Assembly (NCBI RefSeq): GCF_003086295.3
Contig: NC_092051.1
Location: 70,495,772 to 70,559,771, forward strand
Reading direction: 5' to 3'
DNA from: Arachis hypogaea
Taxonomy: Eukaryota > Streptophyta > Magnoliopsida > Fabales > Fabaceae
DNA: 64,000 nucleotides
A program made the translations under genes and the position numbers. The number at the start of each line of letters is the position of its first letter. Position 1 is the first letter of the stretch. Below the pieces are notes generated by a model. The model was given only the letters and a program-made list of their open reading frames with translations, searched no databases and was not told where the DNA came from. Positions 44,462 through 56,236 of this stretch are shown here, piece after piece.

Positions 44462-46003
44462 TGGTGCACGAAAATTACTTCACACTATGTAATTCCGCAC
44501 AACTAACCAGCAAGTGCACTGGGTCGTCCAAGTAATACCTTACGTGAGTAAGGGTCGATCCCACGAAGATTGTTGGCTTGAAGCAAGCTATGGTTATCTT
44601 GCAACTCTTAGTCAGGATATTAATTAGTGGCTATCAATTGACTTGCAAATGAACAAGAGAGCATGAATTAAAGGTTACTTGTTATGCAGTAAATGAGAAT
44701 ATGTTGGAGTTTTGGAGATGCTTTGCCTTTTGAATCTCTGCTTTCTCTCTATCTTCTTCTTCACGCACGCACGTCCCTCCTATGGCAAGCTGTGTGTTGG
44801 AGGATCACCGTTGTCAATGGCTACCATCCTTCCTTTCAGTGAAAATGGTCCAGGTGTGCTGTCACCGCACGGCTAATCATCTGTAGGTTCTCGATCATAC
44901 CGGAATAGGATTCACTATCCTTTTCTGTCTGTCACTACGCCCAGCACTCGCGAGTTTGAAGCTCGTCACAGTCATCCAATCCCAGAATCCTACTAGGAAT
45001 ACCACAGACAAGGTTTAGACTTTCCGGATTCTCAAGGATGTTGCCAATGGATTCTAGCTTATACCACGGAGATTCCGATTAAGGAATCTAAGAGATACTC
45101 ATTCAATCTAATGTAGAACGGAGGTGGTTGTCAGGCACACGTTCATAGGTTGAGAATGGTAATGAGTGTCACGGATCATCACATTCATCATAATAAGGCA
45201 CCAATGAATATCTTAGATAGGAACAAACATGATTGAATAGAAAACAGAAATACTGGCATTAACTCATCGAGGTACAGCAGAGCTCCTCACCCCCAACAAT
45301 GGAGTTTAGAGACTCATGCCATCAAAAGGTACAAAGTTTTGATCTAAAATGTCATGAGATGCGAAAATAAACCTCTAAAAGTTGTTTAAATACTAAACTA
45401 GTAACCTAGGTTTACAGAAAATGAACAAACTATGATAGATGGTGCAGAAATCCACTTCTGGGGCCCACTTGGTGTGTGCTGGGGCTGAGACTTAAGCTAA
45501 TCACGTGCATAGGGCTGTTTTGGGCGTTCAACGCCAGCTTTGGATCCAATTCTGGCGTTGAACTCCAACTCCTAACTTGTTTCTGGCGCTGGACGCCAGA
45601 CAGCAGCAGGGAACTGGTGTTAAACGCCAGTTTACGTCATCTATCCTTGAGCAAAGTATAGACTATTATATATTTCTGGAAAGCCCTGGATGTCTACTTT
45701 CTAACGCAATTAGAAGCGCGCCATTTGGAGATCTGTAGCTCCAGAAAATCCACTTTGAGTGCAGGGAGGTCAGAATCCAACAGCATCAGCAGTCCTTTTT
45801 CAGCCTGAATCAGATTTTTGCTCAGCTCCCTCGATTTCAGCCAGAAAATACCTGAAATCATAGAAAAACACATAAATTCATAGTAAAGTCCAGAAATATG
45901 AATTTTTCCTAAAAGCTACTGAAAATAAACTAAAAACTAACTAAAACACACTAAAAATTATATGAAATTAACCCCAAAAAGTGTATAAAATATCCGCTCA
46001 TCA
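44462..46003 (-). repeat. E3 5' LTR (1542 bp)
   Basis: Partner of 33878-35418. Four palindromic words at about 45520-45630. Terminal TG/CA present. Followed by the ATAGC duplication at 46004-46008. Confidence 0.93.
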
Positions 46004-46008
46004 ATAGC

Positions 46009-46951
46009 CCACCACCACGCAGAGTCGCACAGCGCCAGAGCCCACCACCATGCCATTTGCCTCCCCTCTCCTGTTCTGCCCTCGTCGGCCTTGTTCAGTT
46101 GTTCTTCACTAAATCACTGCCGATCTGCTTCAAGTCTGCCGATCTCCAAGGTAATTTTGTTAAACTAATTTAATTATTCAAATGCTAACAATTTTGGTAT
46201 CAATTATTCAATTCTGAAAATTTATTAAGGCCCTGATATGCGTTTGATCTGTTGAAAAAAAAATTAATGTGTGAAAAAAAACTGATGCTGCTTGCCTGCT
46301 TCTGTGCTTCATGCTTCATGCTTCAATCATGGTTAAAATGTGTGGATAGTGCTTCTGTTATATATTTTTTTCTTTTGTTTTCTGCTTCTGTTATGTACTT
46401 ATGTAGTTATGTTTAGTTTACTGAAACTCTGAAGTCTGAATTGAAACTCTGAAGTCTGAATTGAAACTCTAAAATATCTTAATTGAAACTCTGAAGTATG
46501 AATTGAAACTCTGAAGTCTGACTGAGACTCTGAAGTCTAAGTTGTTAGTGTTACTGTGTTAGTTTAATTGAAACTCTGAAGTCTGAATTGTTAGTTTAAA
46601 TGAAAATGTATCTGTTGTGTGATAAAGTGCGTATTAGAGTGATGATTAAGTCTTCTGATGCTGAAAATTTTTCATCTTTTAAACATTATTATTGTAAGTG
46701 TAGCTGAAACTAGTGTTAGTTATGAATTTAGTTAGTGGATAATCTGAATCTGAATTTAGTTAGTGGATAATCTGAATCTGAATTTGTTGTTTGGGTTGTT
46801 GATTTTTAGGGATAAAAATACAAAATGTCTGAGTCTTGACTAATTGAAAGCTTTAATATTTGATTATCAATGTATCATGTTACCATGTTTTCTTCTTATA
46901 TTCAGTTATTTATTTAATTTTCTTATTTTTATTCATTTGCATTGTTATTTT
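46009..46951 (+). other. hAT non-coding exon and long intron
   Basis: A C-rich stretch ends at a likely splice donor (CCAAG/GTAATTTTG, about 46151). The intron runs to an acceptor at 46950-46951. It holds a minisatellite of a 20-bp GAAACTCTGAAGTCTGAATT unit at about 46428-46585 and a 31-bp direct repeat at 46718-46785. Confidence 0.6.
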
Positions 46952-47920
46952 TAGTTATGAACCTATATGGAAAATTATTGATGGAAGGTGGAAAAGTCAA
47001 TTGCATAGACCATTGCATGCAGCTGCATATTATCTTAATCCTCATTATCACTATGAACTAAATTTCATGGTTGATGATGCTGACATTAAGATTGGTCTAT
47101 ATAGTTGTTTGAAAAAACTGGTTCCTAACCAGGAAGAAAGGAAAAAGGTTGGTCTATAGCTTCCTGACTTTCATTATGCTAGAGGCCTCTTTGGTAATGA
47201 AACTGCAAACAGTAGTAGGAAGACCATGCTACCTGCTGAGTGGTGGGGCTTCTATGGAGATATTTGTCCAGAACTAAAGAAGTTTGCTATCCGAGTTCTA
47301 AGCTTAACTTGTAGTTCATCTGGTTGTGAGCATAATTGGAGTGTATTTAAAATGGTAATTCCTTATTCCTTACTTCCTTAGAACTATTCATTATTTATTT
47401 TAATTTTAATTTTGTATTTTTATTAACTATTGGCACTATATGTTTGTAGGTTCATACAAAGAGAAGAAATCGGTTGCATCAAAAGAAAATGAATGATTTA
47501 GTGTATGTGATGTATAATTTGAAGTTAAAGGGCAAGCAAATTAGAAAAACTCCAGAACTTGAATTTGATGCAGTGCATTCTGATGATGAGTGGATAACTG
47601 AGGATGTTAATGAAAATATTGCTGAAAGTGTTGAGCATTCTCACTTGCCAATGAATGACAATACTAATGATGATCCAAATAGTAATGAATTTGCTATTCC
47701 AGGTATGAATAGTAATGAATTCAACATGGGTGAGGGAGGTGAGAATGAGTTTATTGGGGATCCACAACAAAATTTAATAGAGGAAGAAGATGAACATGTG
47801 AATGATGATGATGATTTTGTTGGCCGTGTTGAACCTGAGCCTGATGTTTCTGATGAAGATGGTGAAGATGATGATGTTGATGCCATGGAAGATGAAGATA
47901 TTGGAGGATTTGAGTTTTAG
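46952..47920 (+). pseudogene. hAT transposase, C-terminal exons
   Basis: Exon 46952-47353: YEPIWKIIDGRWKSQLHRPL, a block with LHAAAYYLNP, an in-frame stop at 47156-47158, then LPAEWWGFYG and the start of the hAT dimerisation region (LTCSSSGCEHNWSVF). A 97-bp intron follows, and the second exon (about 47451-47920) continues with HTKRRNRLHQKKMNDLVYV and an acidic tail. Order and motifs are those of plant hAT transposases with the C-terminal dimerisation domain. N-terminal domains are missing, so the copy is non-autonomous. Confidence 0.82.
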
Positions 47921-48299
47921 AGTTTATTAGAAATTTAATTGTTGCTTTGTTGTTTTCTTTTGTGTTTTGGTTGTGTCTTATGAACCTTTGATTGTGTAAT
48001 TATGTGTTTTATGTTGAACTAGATAGATACTTGTGAAGGATTTAAATGTGTGATCCAAAGTACTTGTTGTAACTTGTAATTGTAGTATTATGTTAATTTA
48101 TTATGTGTTTTGATGTTGAAACTGTTAGGTTTGAATGTCTATATCTGAGTAAATATATATATATAATACATGCTATATATATATTTTTTTATAAAAAATG
48201 TATAACAAGTAAACTCGTACGAGTCTACGAGTCGAGTCTACGAGTCGAGTCTAGGTCAGCTCCACGAGTTTACCTAGACTCGCGAGTTTGACAACCTTG
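47921..48299 (+). other. hAT 3' UTR and right terminal repeats
   Basis: AT-rich 3' UTR with TA microsatellites (48150-48190), then CGAGT/ACTCG subterminal motifs (48208-48290) and the terminal repeat to 48299. Confidence 0.75.
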
Positions 48300-50690
48300 C
48301 CAGGGCATCTGTGAATTCTGCGATAAAATCGGCCAGATATTGTGACTTAATGGCCGTCCAAGCTTCATATTGGAGGTCGAACTCTGACAACTCGACTGCC
48401 CATTGTAGAATTCTACCTGCTAAATTTGTTTTTTGTAATATTCCTTTCAAGGGCTGGTTAGTGCGAACTTTGATGGTGTGGGCCTGGAAGTAAGGGCGGA
48501 GTCGTCTAGATGTTAGAATGAGAGTATATGCAAATTTTTCTATTTTCTGGTAGTTCAGCTCGGATCCCTGTAGTGCTTTACTAATGAAGTAGACGGGTTG
48601 TTGTCCGTCTTCGTCTTCTCTGACTAGTGCTGACGCTACTGCCCGGCTTCCTACTGCGAGATATAATATGAGTGGTTCTCCTTTTTGTGGTCGGGAGAGG
48701 ATAGGTGGCTGTCCTAAGAACTTTTTAAAGTCTTGGAAGGCTTGCTCACATTCTGTCGTCCACTCGAACTGCCTTCCCTTTCTTAAAGTAGCATAGAAGG
48801 GGAGAGATCTTATCGCAGCTTCTGCTAAGAATCGGGATAGGGCTGCCAATCTCCCGTTGAGTTGCTGCACTTCTTTGACACAGGTTAGGCTCTTCATGTT
48901 GAGTATGGCCTGACATTTGTCCGAATTTGCTTCAATTCCTCTTTGTGTGAGCATGAAACCTAAGAATTTGCCTGCTTCTACCGCGAAGATACATTTTGCT
49001 GGGTTGAGTCGCATGTCATGCTTCCTTATGGTGTCGAATACTTGGGCCAGGTCGGACAATAATGTCTCTTCACTTTGTGTTTTTATTAACATATCGTCGA
49101 CGTAGACTTCCATGATCTTTCTGATGTGATTCGAGAAGACTTTATTCACTAACCTCTGATAAGTAGCTCCCGCGTTCTTGAGACCGAAAGGCATCACAAT
49201 GTAGCAGTAGTTTGCTTTCGGTGTTAGGAACGAGGTCTTTTCTTGATCTGGCGGATACATGGGGATCTGGTTGTATCCCGAGTATGCATCCATAAACGAG
49301 AGATATTTATATCCGGAGGAAGCGTCTACCAGAGCGTCGATATTTGGGAGTGGGTAAGGGTCCTTTGGACAAGCCTTGTTGAGATCGGTGTAATCGGTGC
49401 ACATTCACCACTTCTCATTTGATTTTTTCACCAAGACAACGTTGGCTAGCCATAGTGGGTATTTGACTTCTCTTATGAATCCTGCTTCCAGTAGTGCCTG
49501 TATTTGTTCTTCCACAGCCTGGGATCGTTCTGGCCCAAGTTTTCTTCGTCTCTGCTGTACCGGTCGAGATCCTGGATAGACCACCAACTTATGACACATC
49601 AGCTTAGGATCTATGCCTGGCATATCTGCGGCTTTCCATGCAAAGAGATCGACATTATCTCGCAGGAACTGTATTAGTAATTCCTTTGAGTCTCCTTTTA
49701 GGAATGTGCCGATATTGGTTATTTTTTCCGAGGTGTCCCCGATCTGAATCTTTTCTATCTCGCCCTCTGGCTGGGGACGAAGTTTTTCTTGTCGTTGAAC
49801 TCCGCCCAGCTCGATTGTGTGGAACTCTTCTCCTTTGCCTCTGAGGTTTAGGCTTTCGTTGTAACAGCGACGTGCCATTTTTTTATCTACTTTTATCGTG
49901 GCTATCCCCTTTGGTGTTGGGAATTTCATACATAGGTGTGGGGTCGAAAATATCGCGCCGAGTTTGTTGAGTGTTGTCCGACCTATGAGAGCATTGTAAG
50001 CTGAACTTATGTCGACCACGATGTAATCTATTTTGAGGGTCCTGGATTGGTTCCCTCTTCCGAAGGTTGTGTGTAGTGGTATGTATCCTAGTGGTCGAAC
50101 CGGGGTGTCTCCTAGTCCAAACAGACTGTTTGGATATGCTTGAAGTTCTTTTTCTTCCAAGCCGAGTTTATCAAAGGCTGTTTTGAATAAGATGTCGGCA
50201 GAACTCCCTTGGTCTATTAAGGTGCGGTGTAGGTTGGCGTTTGCTAATATGATGGTGATGACCATGGGATCGTCGTGTCCTGCGATGACGCCGGATGCGT
50301 CCTCTTTAGTGAATGTTATTGCTGGGATGTTGAGTACTTCCTCCTTTCCTTTGACATGATATACTTCTTTGAGATATCTTTTGTGAGAGGATTTGGAGAT
50401 CCCACCTGTTGTGAATCCGCCATGTATCATGTGGACATGTCTTTCTGGTGTTCGAGGTGATCGTTCTATTCGTTCAGTATCCTCATCTCTTCGTCTCTTT
50501 CTTTGATCATCATCTCGAGTGGCCAGGAATCGATCTAACTTTCCTTCTCTCACTAATTTTTCTATGATATTTTTTAAGTCGAAACATTCGTTCGTGGAGT
50601 GTCCTCGGACTCGGTGGTATTCGCAATATTCTTTCCGGTTTCCTCCTCCCTTTTTGCCTTTGAGTGGCCGTGCTAGGGGGGATTTTTTCT
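48300..50690 (-). pseudogene. gag-pol: E4 pol, 5' part: protease, RT and degenerate RNase H, one stop
   Basis: Frame from about 50690. It begins with a zinc-knuckle-like CEYHRVRGHSTNEC, then protease with IDQGSSADILFKTAF (about 50210). A nonsense codon at 49405 precedes RT: CTDYTDLNKACPKDPYPLP, FMDAYSGYNQI, MPFGLKNAGATYQRLV and the catalytic YVDDML (about 49100). The first RNase H has lost the usual Asp (LYLAVGSRAVASALVRE), as reported for Tat elements that gained a second RNase H. The hAT cuts the frame right after this domain. Confidence 0.88.
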
Positions 50691-51697
50691 GTATGGCATA
50701 CTTCTTTGTATATCTCGACCAAGGATGCCCTGAGAGGAGTGTAATTATGATACTTTTTGATTTTCTCCCCTTGTCGATCTTCTTTCCTCTTGGATTCCTT
50801 GTCTCTGTCTCGGTAGGAGGCCCCCGATTTTGAGGTCTCTCCTAACCGAGCGTTTTCTTCCATATTGATGTATTTTTCTGCTCGTTCCTGCACTTCATCC
50901 AAGGAGGTCGGGTACTTTTTTGATATAGATTGGCTGAAGGGTCCTACTCGTAGGCCGTTGATGAGTCCCATGATGGCGGCCTCTGTGGGTAAACTTTGTA
51001 TGTCCATGCATGTTTTGTTGAATCTCTCCATATAGTTGCAAAGGCTCTCCCGATCTCCTTGTTTGATCCCTAGTAAACTGGGGACGTGCTTGGATTTATC
51101 TTTCTGAATGGAGAATCTGGCTAGGAATTTTTTAGCTAGGTCGTCAAAGCTTGAGATGGACTTTGGGGGTAGGTTGTCGAACCATCGAATGGCTGTCTTT
51201 GTGAGAGTTGTTGGGAAGGCTTTGTAGCGAACAGCATCTGGGGCGTCGGTGAGGTACATTCTGCTTCTGAAGTTACTGAGGTGGTGGTTGGGATCCGTGG
51301 TGCCATCATACAGGGTCATATCCGGGAGTTTGAAGTCTTTTGGAATTTTGGTTTTCATGATTTCCCTGGTGAACGGGTCTTGCTCTTTGCGTGAGTTTTC
51401 TTCAAGATTGGCCCGGGGAGCTTTTAATTTGAGATCGGCTTCTAATTGCGGTAGTTTTTCTTCCAACTCCCGACGTCGCCGCATCTCTCTTTGTAGATCC
51501 CTTCCGATTTCCCGTTGTTGTTGAGTTTCTTTTTCCAGTTGTTTTAGGCGATCTAGGAGCGCTTCTATTGCCCCTGAATTTAGTGAGTCGCTGTCTTTGT
51601 TGATTTCCGGAGTGTCTTGTAGTGTGACATCCGCATTCTTGTGCGGCGTTCTCTCTTCCAGACCTGAATCGTGGTCGTTGTTATGGTTGTCCGCCAT
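50510..51697 (-). pseudogene. gag: E4 gag, frameshifted at its 3' end
   Basis: The ATG at 51697 (MADNHNNDHDSG) is the first after the primer site and is preferred over one at 51883, which is in the LTR. A coiled coil (LKQLEKETQQQREIGRDLQ) precedes the Retrotrans_gag core (FKLPDMTLYDGTTDP, AIRWFDNLPPKSISSFDDLA). Near 50675-50685, at a G run, the frame shifts by one: the zinc knuckle and everything after it read in the pol frame, while the gag frame runs on to 50510 as nonsense. Whether this is mutation or programmed shifting cannot be decided; mutation is more likely. Confidence 0.85.
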
Positions 51698-51719
51698 GGT
51701 GATGGGTTGACTTCCAGGT

Positions 51720-51737
51720 TCCCCGGCAACGGCGCCA
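51720..51737 (-). other. E4 primer-binding site, tRNA-Asp type
   Basis: Exact site one base from the LTR edge at 51739. Confidence 0.9.
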
Positions 51738-51738
51738 A

Positions 51739-52324
51739 TGTCTCGAGGGTTACCTGAAACTGGAGGTTGATCCCGGACGAGATCTTCCGTACTGGTCGGA
51801 GATAACATGTCCGGCTGGCCGATGACTGCCAGAGCTGTTGTATCCGACTTGTTGGACTTGCCGCACTGCTGATCCTTAGCCACCGGAGGGTGGGGGGTAC
51901 CTGCAAGAGACTTTGATGCTTATGTTAGCAAGGGTATTAAGCAGGTTTTTATGTAGAATCAGAGTATGAGTTATACCTGGGTGCTCCAGTGTATTTATAG
52001 TAGATGGGGATGACCTTTCTGATAAGATAAGTTAGTTATCTTATCTTATCTTTATCTTTATTTTGGGTGAAGTCAGCTTATCTTCAAAGGAACCGCTTTT
52101 ATCTCTATAGGCTTGGATTGCCTTTAGATTTGGGTCGTGTTCCTCTATTTGGGCCCTTTATTGGGCTCTCCTGTTGATTTGGCCAACCTCCTTGAGAAGA
52201 GGTCGGGTAGCCTGACCTGAAGAGGTCGGTCGCTTTGTCGCCAGTCATCCCAGGTCGAGTAGCTCGACCCAGGGTATGAACAAATTCTGTTCTATTGGCT
52301 CGTGATATCACTTGTCGGTCCATA
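51739..52324 (-). repeat. E4 5' LTR (about 586 bp)
   Basis: Plus-strand start TGTCTCGAGGG. Its end is CCATA if the AATGC duplication is taken as the guide, so the minus-strand terminus would be TA instead of TG, a G to A change. TATA box at 51992-51999 (plus strand TATTTATA). Much shorter than the Athila-like LTRs here. Confidence 0.82.
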
Positions 52325-52675
52325 AATGCACATGATGAATGCCCTGTGCACTATCGTTCTGAGGATACAGTGCCTAGCGCACTACCGTTCTGAGGATATA
52401 GTCCCTGGCGCACTTGCATGCTCACTCCAAGGATATAGTTCCTAGCGCACTCTTTCAACAAAGAAGGTTATGCGAGCAGGAGACTGCCTCAGTCCTCACT
52501 TCTCAACATAGGTGGGAGACTGCCTCACCCCTATGCCGGCACTGCTACCTCGACAAGCGGGAGACTGCCACAGCCCTTATCCGAAGCGCATAGCGACTTA
52601 CCAATTCAATGCATGTCATGTGAGCAGGAGACTGCCATAGCCCTTACATCTGAATGTAGGCGGGAGACTGCCTGG
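52325..52675. repeat. Degenerate repeat block with GGAGACTGCC words
   Basis: Two kinds of degenerate unit: GTTCTGAGGATAYAGTGCCT (about 35-40 bp apart, 52355-52460) and CGGGAGACTGCCACAGCCCT (five times, 52480-52675). No ORF. I do not recognise the family; it may be part of a decayed LTR element. Confidence 0.6.
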
Positions 52676-53580
52676 TGAGTGGGGATTACACCGGTTCAGA
52701 TTTTTTCATTTAAAATAACTTCCGTTGTAAGTATAGACCAAACTGCCAACCAACTCCCCACCATCAAAGTTTAATTTAATTAAAATAACTGAGAGTAATT
52801 ATACCTCGGGTCGTCTCCCTCGTACAATGTAATTAAGATGTCACACTCTTAGTTGTGAGGAAAAGGGGGGTTGTCAATTGTGTAACGAAAGATTAAAAGA
52901 ACCAAGGAATAAAAGAACTAAGAAATGATCAAAAAGGAAATTAATGCAACTCCAACGAAAGCAAGATCAAAAATTTTTGAAAATGCTATAAATGCATAAA
53001 AGAGCCTTGACTTGGGATTGAGAATTAAGGAATCCTATCATCGCCATAACCACAACTATGATAACTATGATGAGTCAATCTCGCTTCGTCAACTGCTAAC
53101 ATCGAGGAGTAAGTCAAGCAAGCATAATTGACCTTAATCCATAAGTCCTAGCTAACTTACCAATTAACTTGGCAAAAAGCTAGCGTCAATGGAAACAAAA
53201 GCCAACTAACTACCCAAGAATTACCACTAAATATCGAACATTATGACTCTAGTATCCTAGGAACTCATTTCCTAAGCCAAGGTGTGAAAACCTACTCAAA
53301 TTTACCAAGTGGCATTTTCACAAACACTTGGTGGGCATAAAACCAAAACATAGAAAATTGCAAAGGAAAAAGAAAACTATAACCAAACTATTCACAATAT
53401 CAACAATAAACATGCAATCAAGCAAATATAAATCATAAAACACTAAATTCATCAACCAAAACTTCAAGAAACCAAAAATTGCATATATTAACAAAGTGAC
53501 GTGAAATAGAAGAAAATGTAACAAGACTGGTGTAATTAAAGAGGAAATTAAAGAGTACTGGTACGTGGCAGAAGTTAGGC
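52676..53580 (-). repeat. Old LTR fragment, E6-related
   Basis: Starts like the E6 LTR (24816 onward) and continues with CTCGGGTCGTCTCCC, a U5-type motif of these families (plus strand). Diverged AT-rich sequence follows; the right edge is not defined. No gene. Confidence 0.55.
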
Positions 53581-53742
53581 CAATTAAGAGATTATAATAT
53601 AATAGAACTGCGTTGCGAGTATAGCTCTTAACCAGCTAAAATCCGCATCACCAATTTAGAAGAGTGTCACAAAAATTCAGAATAAAAATACTGGAAGTAT
53701 GAGTCCTAGGTCGTCTCCCAACGAGTTGCGAGAAAGGATGCT
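53581..53742 (-). repeat. Old LTR fragment, left piece
   Basis: Resembles the U5 end of E8/E9-type LTRs on the minus strand (GCGAGTATAGCT, CTAGGTCGTCTCCCAACGAG). Continues at 55285 beyond the solo LTR. Confidence 0.55.
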
Positions 53743-55279
53743 TAATGAGCGGATATTTTATACGCTTTTTGGGGTTAATTTCATATAGTTTTTAGTATGT
53801 TTTAGTTAGTTTTTAGTTTATTTTCATTAGTTTTTAGGAAAAATTCATATATCTGGACTTTACTATGAGTTTGTGTGTTTTTCTGTAACTTCAGGTATTT
53901 TCTGGCTGAAATTGAGGGAGCTGAGCAAAAATCTGATTAAGGCTGAAAAAGGACTGCTGATGTTGTTGGATCCTGACCTCTCTGCACTCGGAATGGAATT
54001 TCTGGAGCTACAGGAGTCCAATCGACGCGCTTCCAATTGCGTTGGAAAGTAGACATCCAGGGCTTTCCAGAAATATATAATAGTCCATACTTTGCTCAAT
54101 GATAGACGATGTAAACTGGCGTTCAACGCCAGTTCCATGTTGCAGTCTGGCGTCCAGCGCCAGAAACAAGTTACAAGTTGGAGTTCAACGCCAGAAACAG
54201 GTTACAACCTGGCGTTGAACGCCCAAAACAGCCCAGGCACGTGAGAAGCTTTAGTCTCAGCCCCAGCACACACCAAGTGGGCCCCAGAAGTGGATTTCTG
54301 CACTATCTATCATAGTTTACTCATTTTCTGTAAACCTAGGTTACTAGTTTAGTATTTAAACAACTTTTAGAGATTTATTTTGCATCTCATGATATTTTAG
54401 ATCTGAACTTTGTAATCTATGACGGCATGAGTCTCTAAACTCCATTGTTGGGGGTGAGGAGCTCTGCTGTGTTTTGATGAATTAATGCAACTATTTCTGT
54501 TTTCCATTCAAACATGCGTGTTCCTATCTAAGATATTCATTTGCGCTTAATTATAGAGAAGGTGATCCGTGACACTCATCACCTTCCTCAATCCATGAAC
54601 GTGTGTCTGACAACCACCTCCGTTCTACATCAGATTGAACGAGTATCTCTTAGATTCCTTAATCAGAATCTTCGTGGTATAAGCTAGAATCCATTGGCAG
54701 CATCCTTGAGAATCCGGAAAGTCTAAACCTTGTCTGTGGTATTCTGAGTAGGATTCTGGGATTGGATGACTGTGACGAGCTTCAAACTCGCGAGTGCTGG
54801 GCGTAGTGACAGACGAAAAAGGATAGTAAATCCTATTCCGGTATGATCGAGAACCTACAGATGATTAGCCGTGCGGTGACAGCGCATCTGGACCATTTTC
54901 ACTGAGAGGAAGGATGGTAGCCATTGACAACAGTGATCCACCAACACACAGCTTGCCATAAGAGGGACGTGCGTGCATGAAGAAGAAGATAGGGAGAAAG
55001 CAGAGATTCAAAAGACAAAGCATCTCCAAAACTCCAACATATTCTCATTTACTGCATAACAAGTAACCTTTAATTCATGCTCTCTTGTTCATTTACAAGT
55101 CAATTGATAACCACAAATTAATATCCTGACTAAGAGTTGCAAGATAACCATAGCTTGCTTCAAACCAATAATCTCCGTGGGAGCAACCCTTACTCACGTA
55201 AGGTATTACTTGGACGACCCAGTGCACTTGCTGGTTAGTTGTGCGGAATTACATAGTGTGAAGTAATTTTCGTGCACCA
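53743..55279 (+). repeat. Solo LTR of the E3 family
   Basis: A full-length relative of the E3 LTR in plus orientation (TAATGAGCGGATATTTT...GTGCACCA) with no interior. ATGCT flanks it at 53738-53742 and 55280-55284. The terminal TG has become TA. Four palindromic words at 54117, 54147, 54178 and 54209. Formed by recombination between the two LTRs of an element (standard explanation). Confidence 0.9.
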
Positions 55280-55284
55280 ATGCT

Positions 55285-56236
55285 ATTTTATTAATTAGGA
55301 ATTTCCAAGAGAGTTTAAGTTTGGATAATGAGTAATTAAATAATTATAAATTAAAGCAATAAAAACTAAGAATGATTATTAATATTCTAGATAAAAAGCC
55401 TTGACTGGGGGAATGATTAATTGGAAGTTCTATCCTTGTTGGGGTCTCTTAAGTGTAATATTAAAAAGGTTGTTGTTTTCACTTAGTTAACCCTTACTAA
55501 ATAAAGGAAAGTCAAGTGATTGAGCTAACTCTTATTCGTAAATCCTAGTCCTCTCCCTTGGGAAGGTCTAGCGTTAGTAAATACAGAACTAGCCAACAAC
55601 TTCCAATTTAACCATCACTTAAGCCTTCCAACTCAAGTGTCTCTTTTTAATCAACCCCCATATCAAGTATGGAGTCTACTCCATTGACATGAATATAATG
55701 CTCGTAGAAATATAAAAAAAAGACATAATAAATTGAATAAAATAAAGCTTTGAAAATTATTAAAGATAAAGTAATCCTTTTTAATAACAATCCATGAAAA
55801 TAATCTAATTACCACTTTAAACAAGAATTAAGAATATGGAATAAATAAAAGAGCAAGTAAGGAAACAAACTCGAATAGTATCTTGAACGGAGGTAATGAC
55901 TCTTTAATATTCAAAAGCAAAAGAAATAATCTGGGAATGTAAAGAAAACCTAGAGGAAGAGTAATCCTCTCTAAATTCAGATCTAAAAACCTAAAAACTA
56001 TCCTAATGAGAATGTATCAATGTGTCTCAAATTTCTCTCTTAAGGTCTGTGCATGTTCCCTGGCCTTATTCTGTGTTTCTGGGCCAAAAACAGGGTCAAA
56101 ACGTGGCCCGAAATCGCCCCCAGCGTTTTCTGTTAATTCTGTAGATCGCGCAGCTCACGCGTATGCGTCGTCCACGCGTGCGCATCATTCAGCAATTTTT
56201 CTTGTCACGCGTACACATCGTCCACGCGTTTGCATG
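55285..56236 (-). repeat. Old LTR fragment, right piece
   Basis: Continues the fragment interrupted by the solo LTR. Segments such as CCTAGTCCTCTCCCTTGGG and AACTCAAGTGTC match the E9 LTR order. At 56156/56173 and 56206/56223 are two 17-bp pairs of the CACGCGTACGCG word. It stops abruptly at the E7 LTR. Confidence 0.65.

Larger units (their letters stand above)
33878..46003 (-). mobile_element. E3: structurally complete Athila-like retrotransposon (12.1 kb)
   Basis: Two LTRs (33878-35418 and 44462-46003), 5-bp target duplication, primer site, full gag-pol in one frame, extra ORF, hairpin and polypurine tract. RT motif FMDDFSVYG and the tRNA-Asp primer point to the Athila clade. LTR divergence is about 45 of 1541 positions, near 2.9 percent. 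Four stops in gag-pol make this copy unable to produce its polyprotein. Confidence 0.93.
33326..48299 (+). mobile_element. hAT DNA transposon (about 2.8 kb) split by E3
   Basis: Terminal inverted repeats: CATGGTTTTCAAACTCGCGAG at the left (33326 onward) and the complement of CAAGGTTGTCAAACTCGCGAG at the right (to 48299), 19 of 21 bases identical. Both ends carry dense ACTCG/CGAGT subterminal motifs, as in hAT elements. Transposase exons are at 46952-47920. The ends lie inside the E4 pol frame, but no 8-bp target duplication is visible. Confidence 0.82.
25058..52324 (-). mobile_element. E4: Tat-clade Ty3/gypsy element with antisense ORF, split by E5 and by hAT/E3
   Basis: Minus order: 5' LTR (51739-52324), primer site, gag, protease, RT, degenerate RNase H, [hAT], second RNase H, integrase, then a 107-bp tandem array and a plus-strand ORF, then the 3' LTR start (25058-25391). 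A 5-bp duplication AATGC is present at 25053-25057 and 52325-52329. The extra RNase H and the antisense ORF are established marks of the Tat clade. About 12 differences in the 334 comparable LTR bases give about 3.6 percent. Confidence 0.85.

Noticed and set aside
51698..51883. Longer gag start at 51883 in E4
   Set aside because: The extra 62 codons overlap the primer site and LTR and are repeated in the 3' LTR near 25200.
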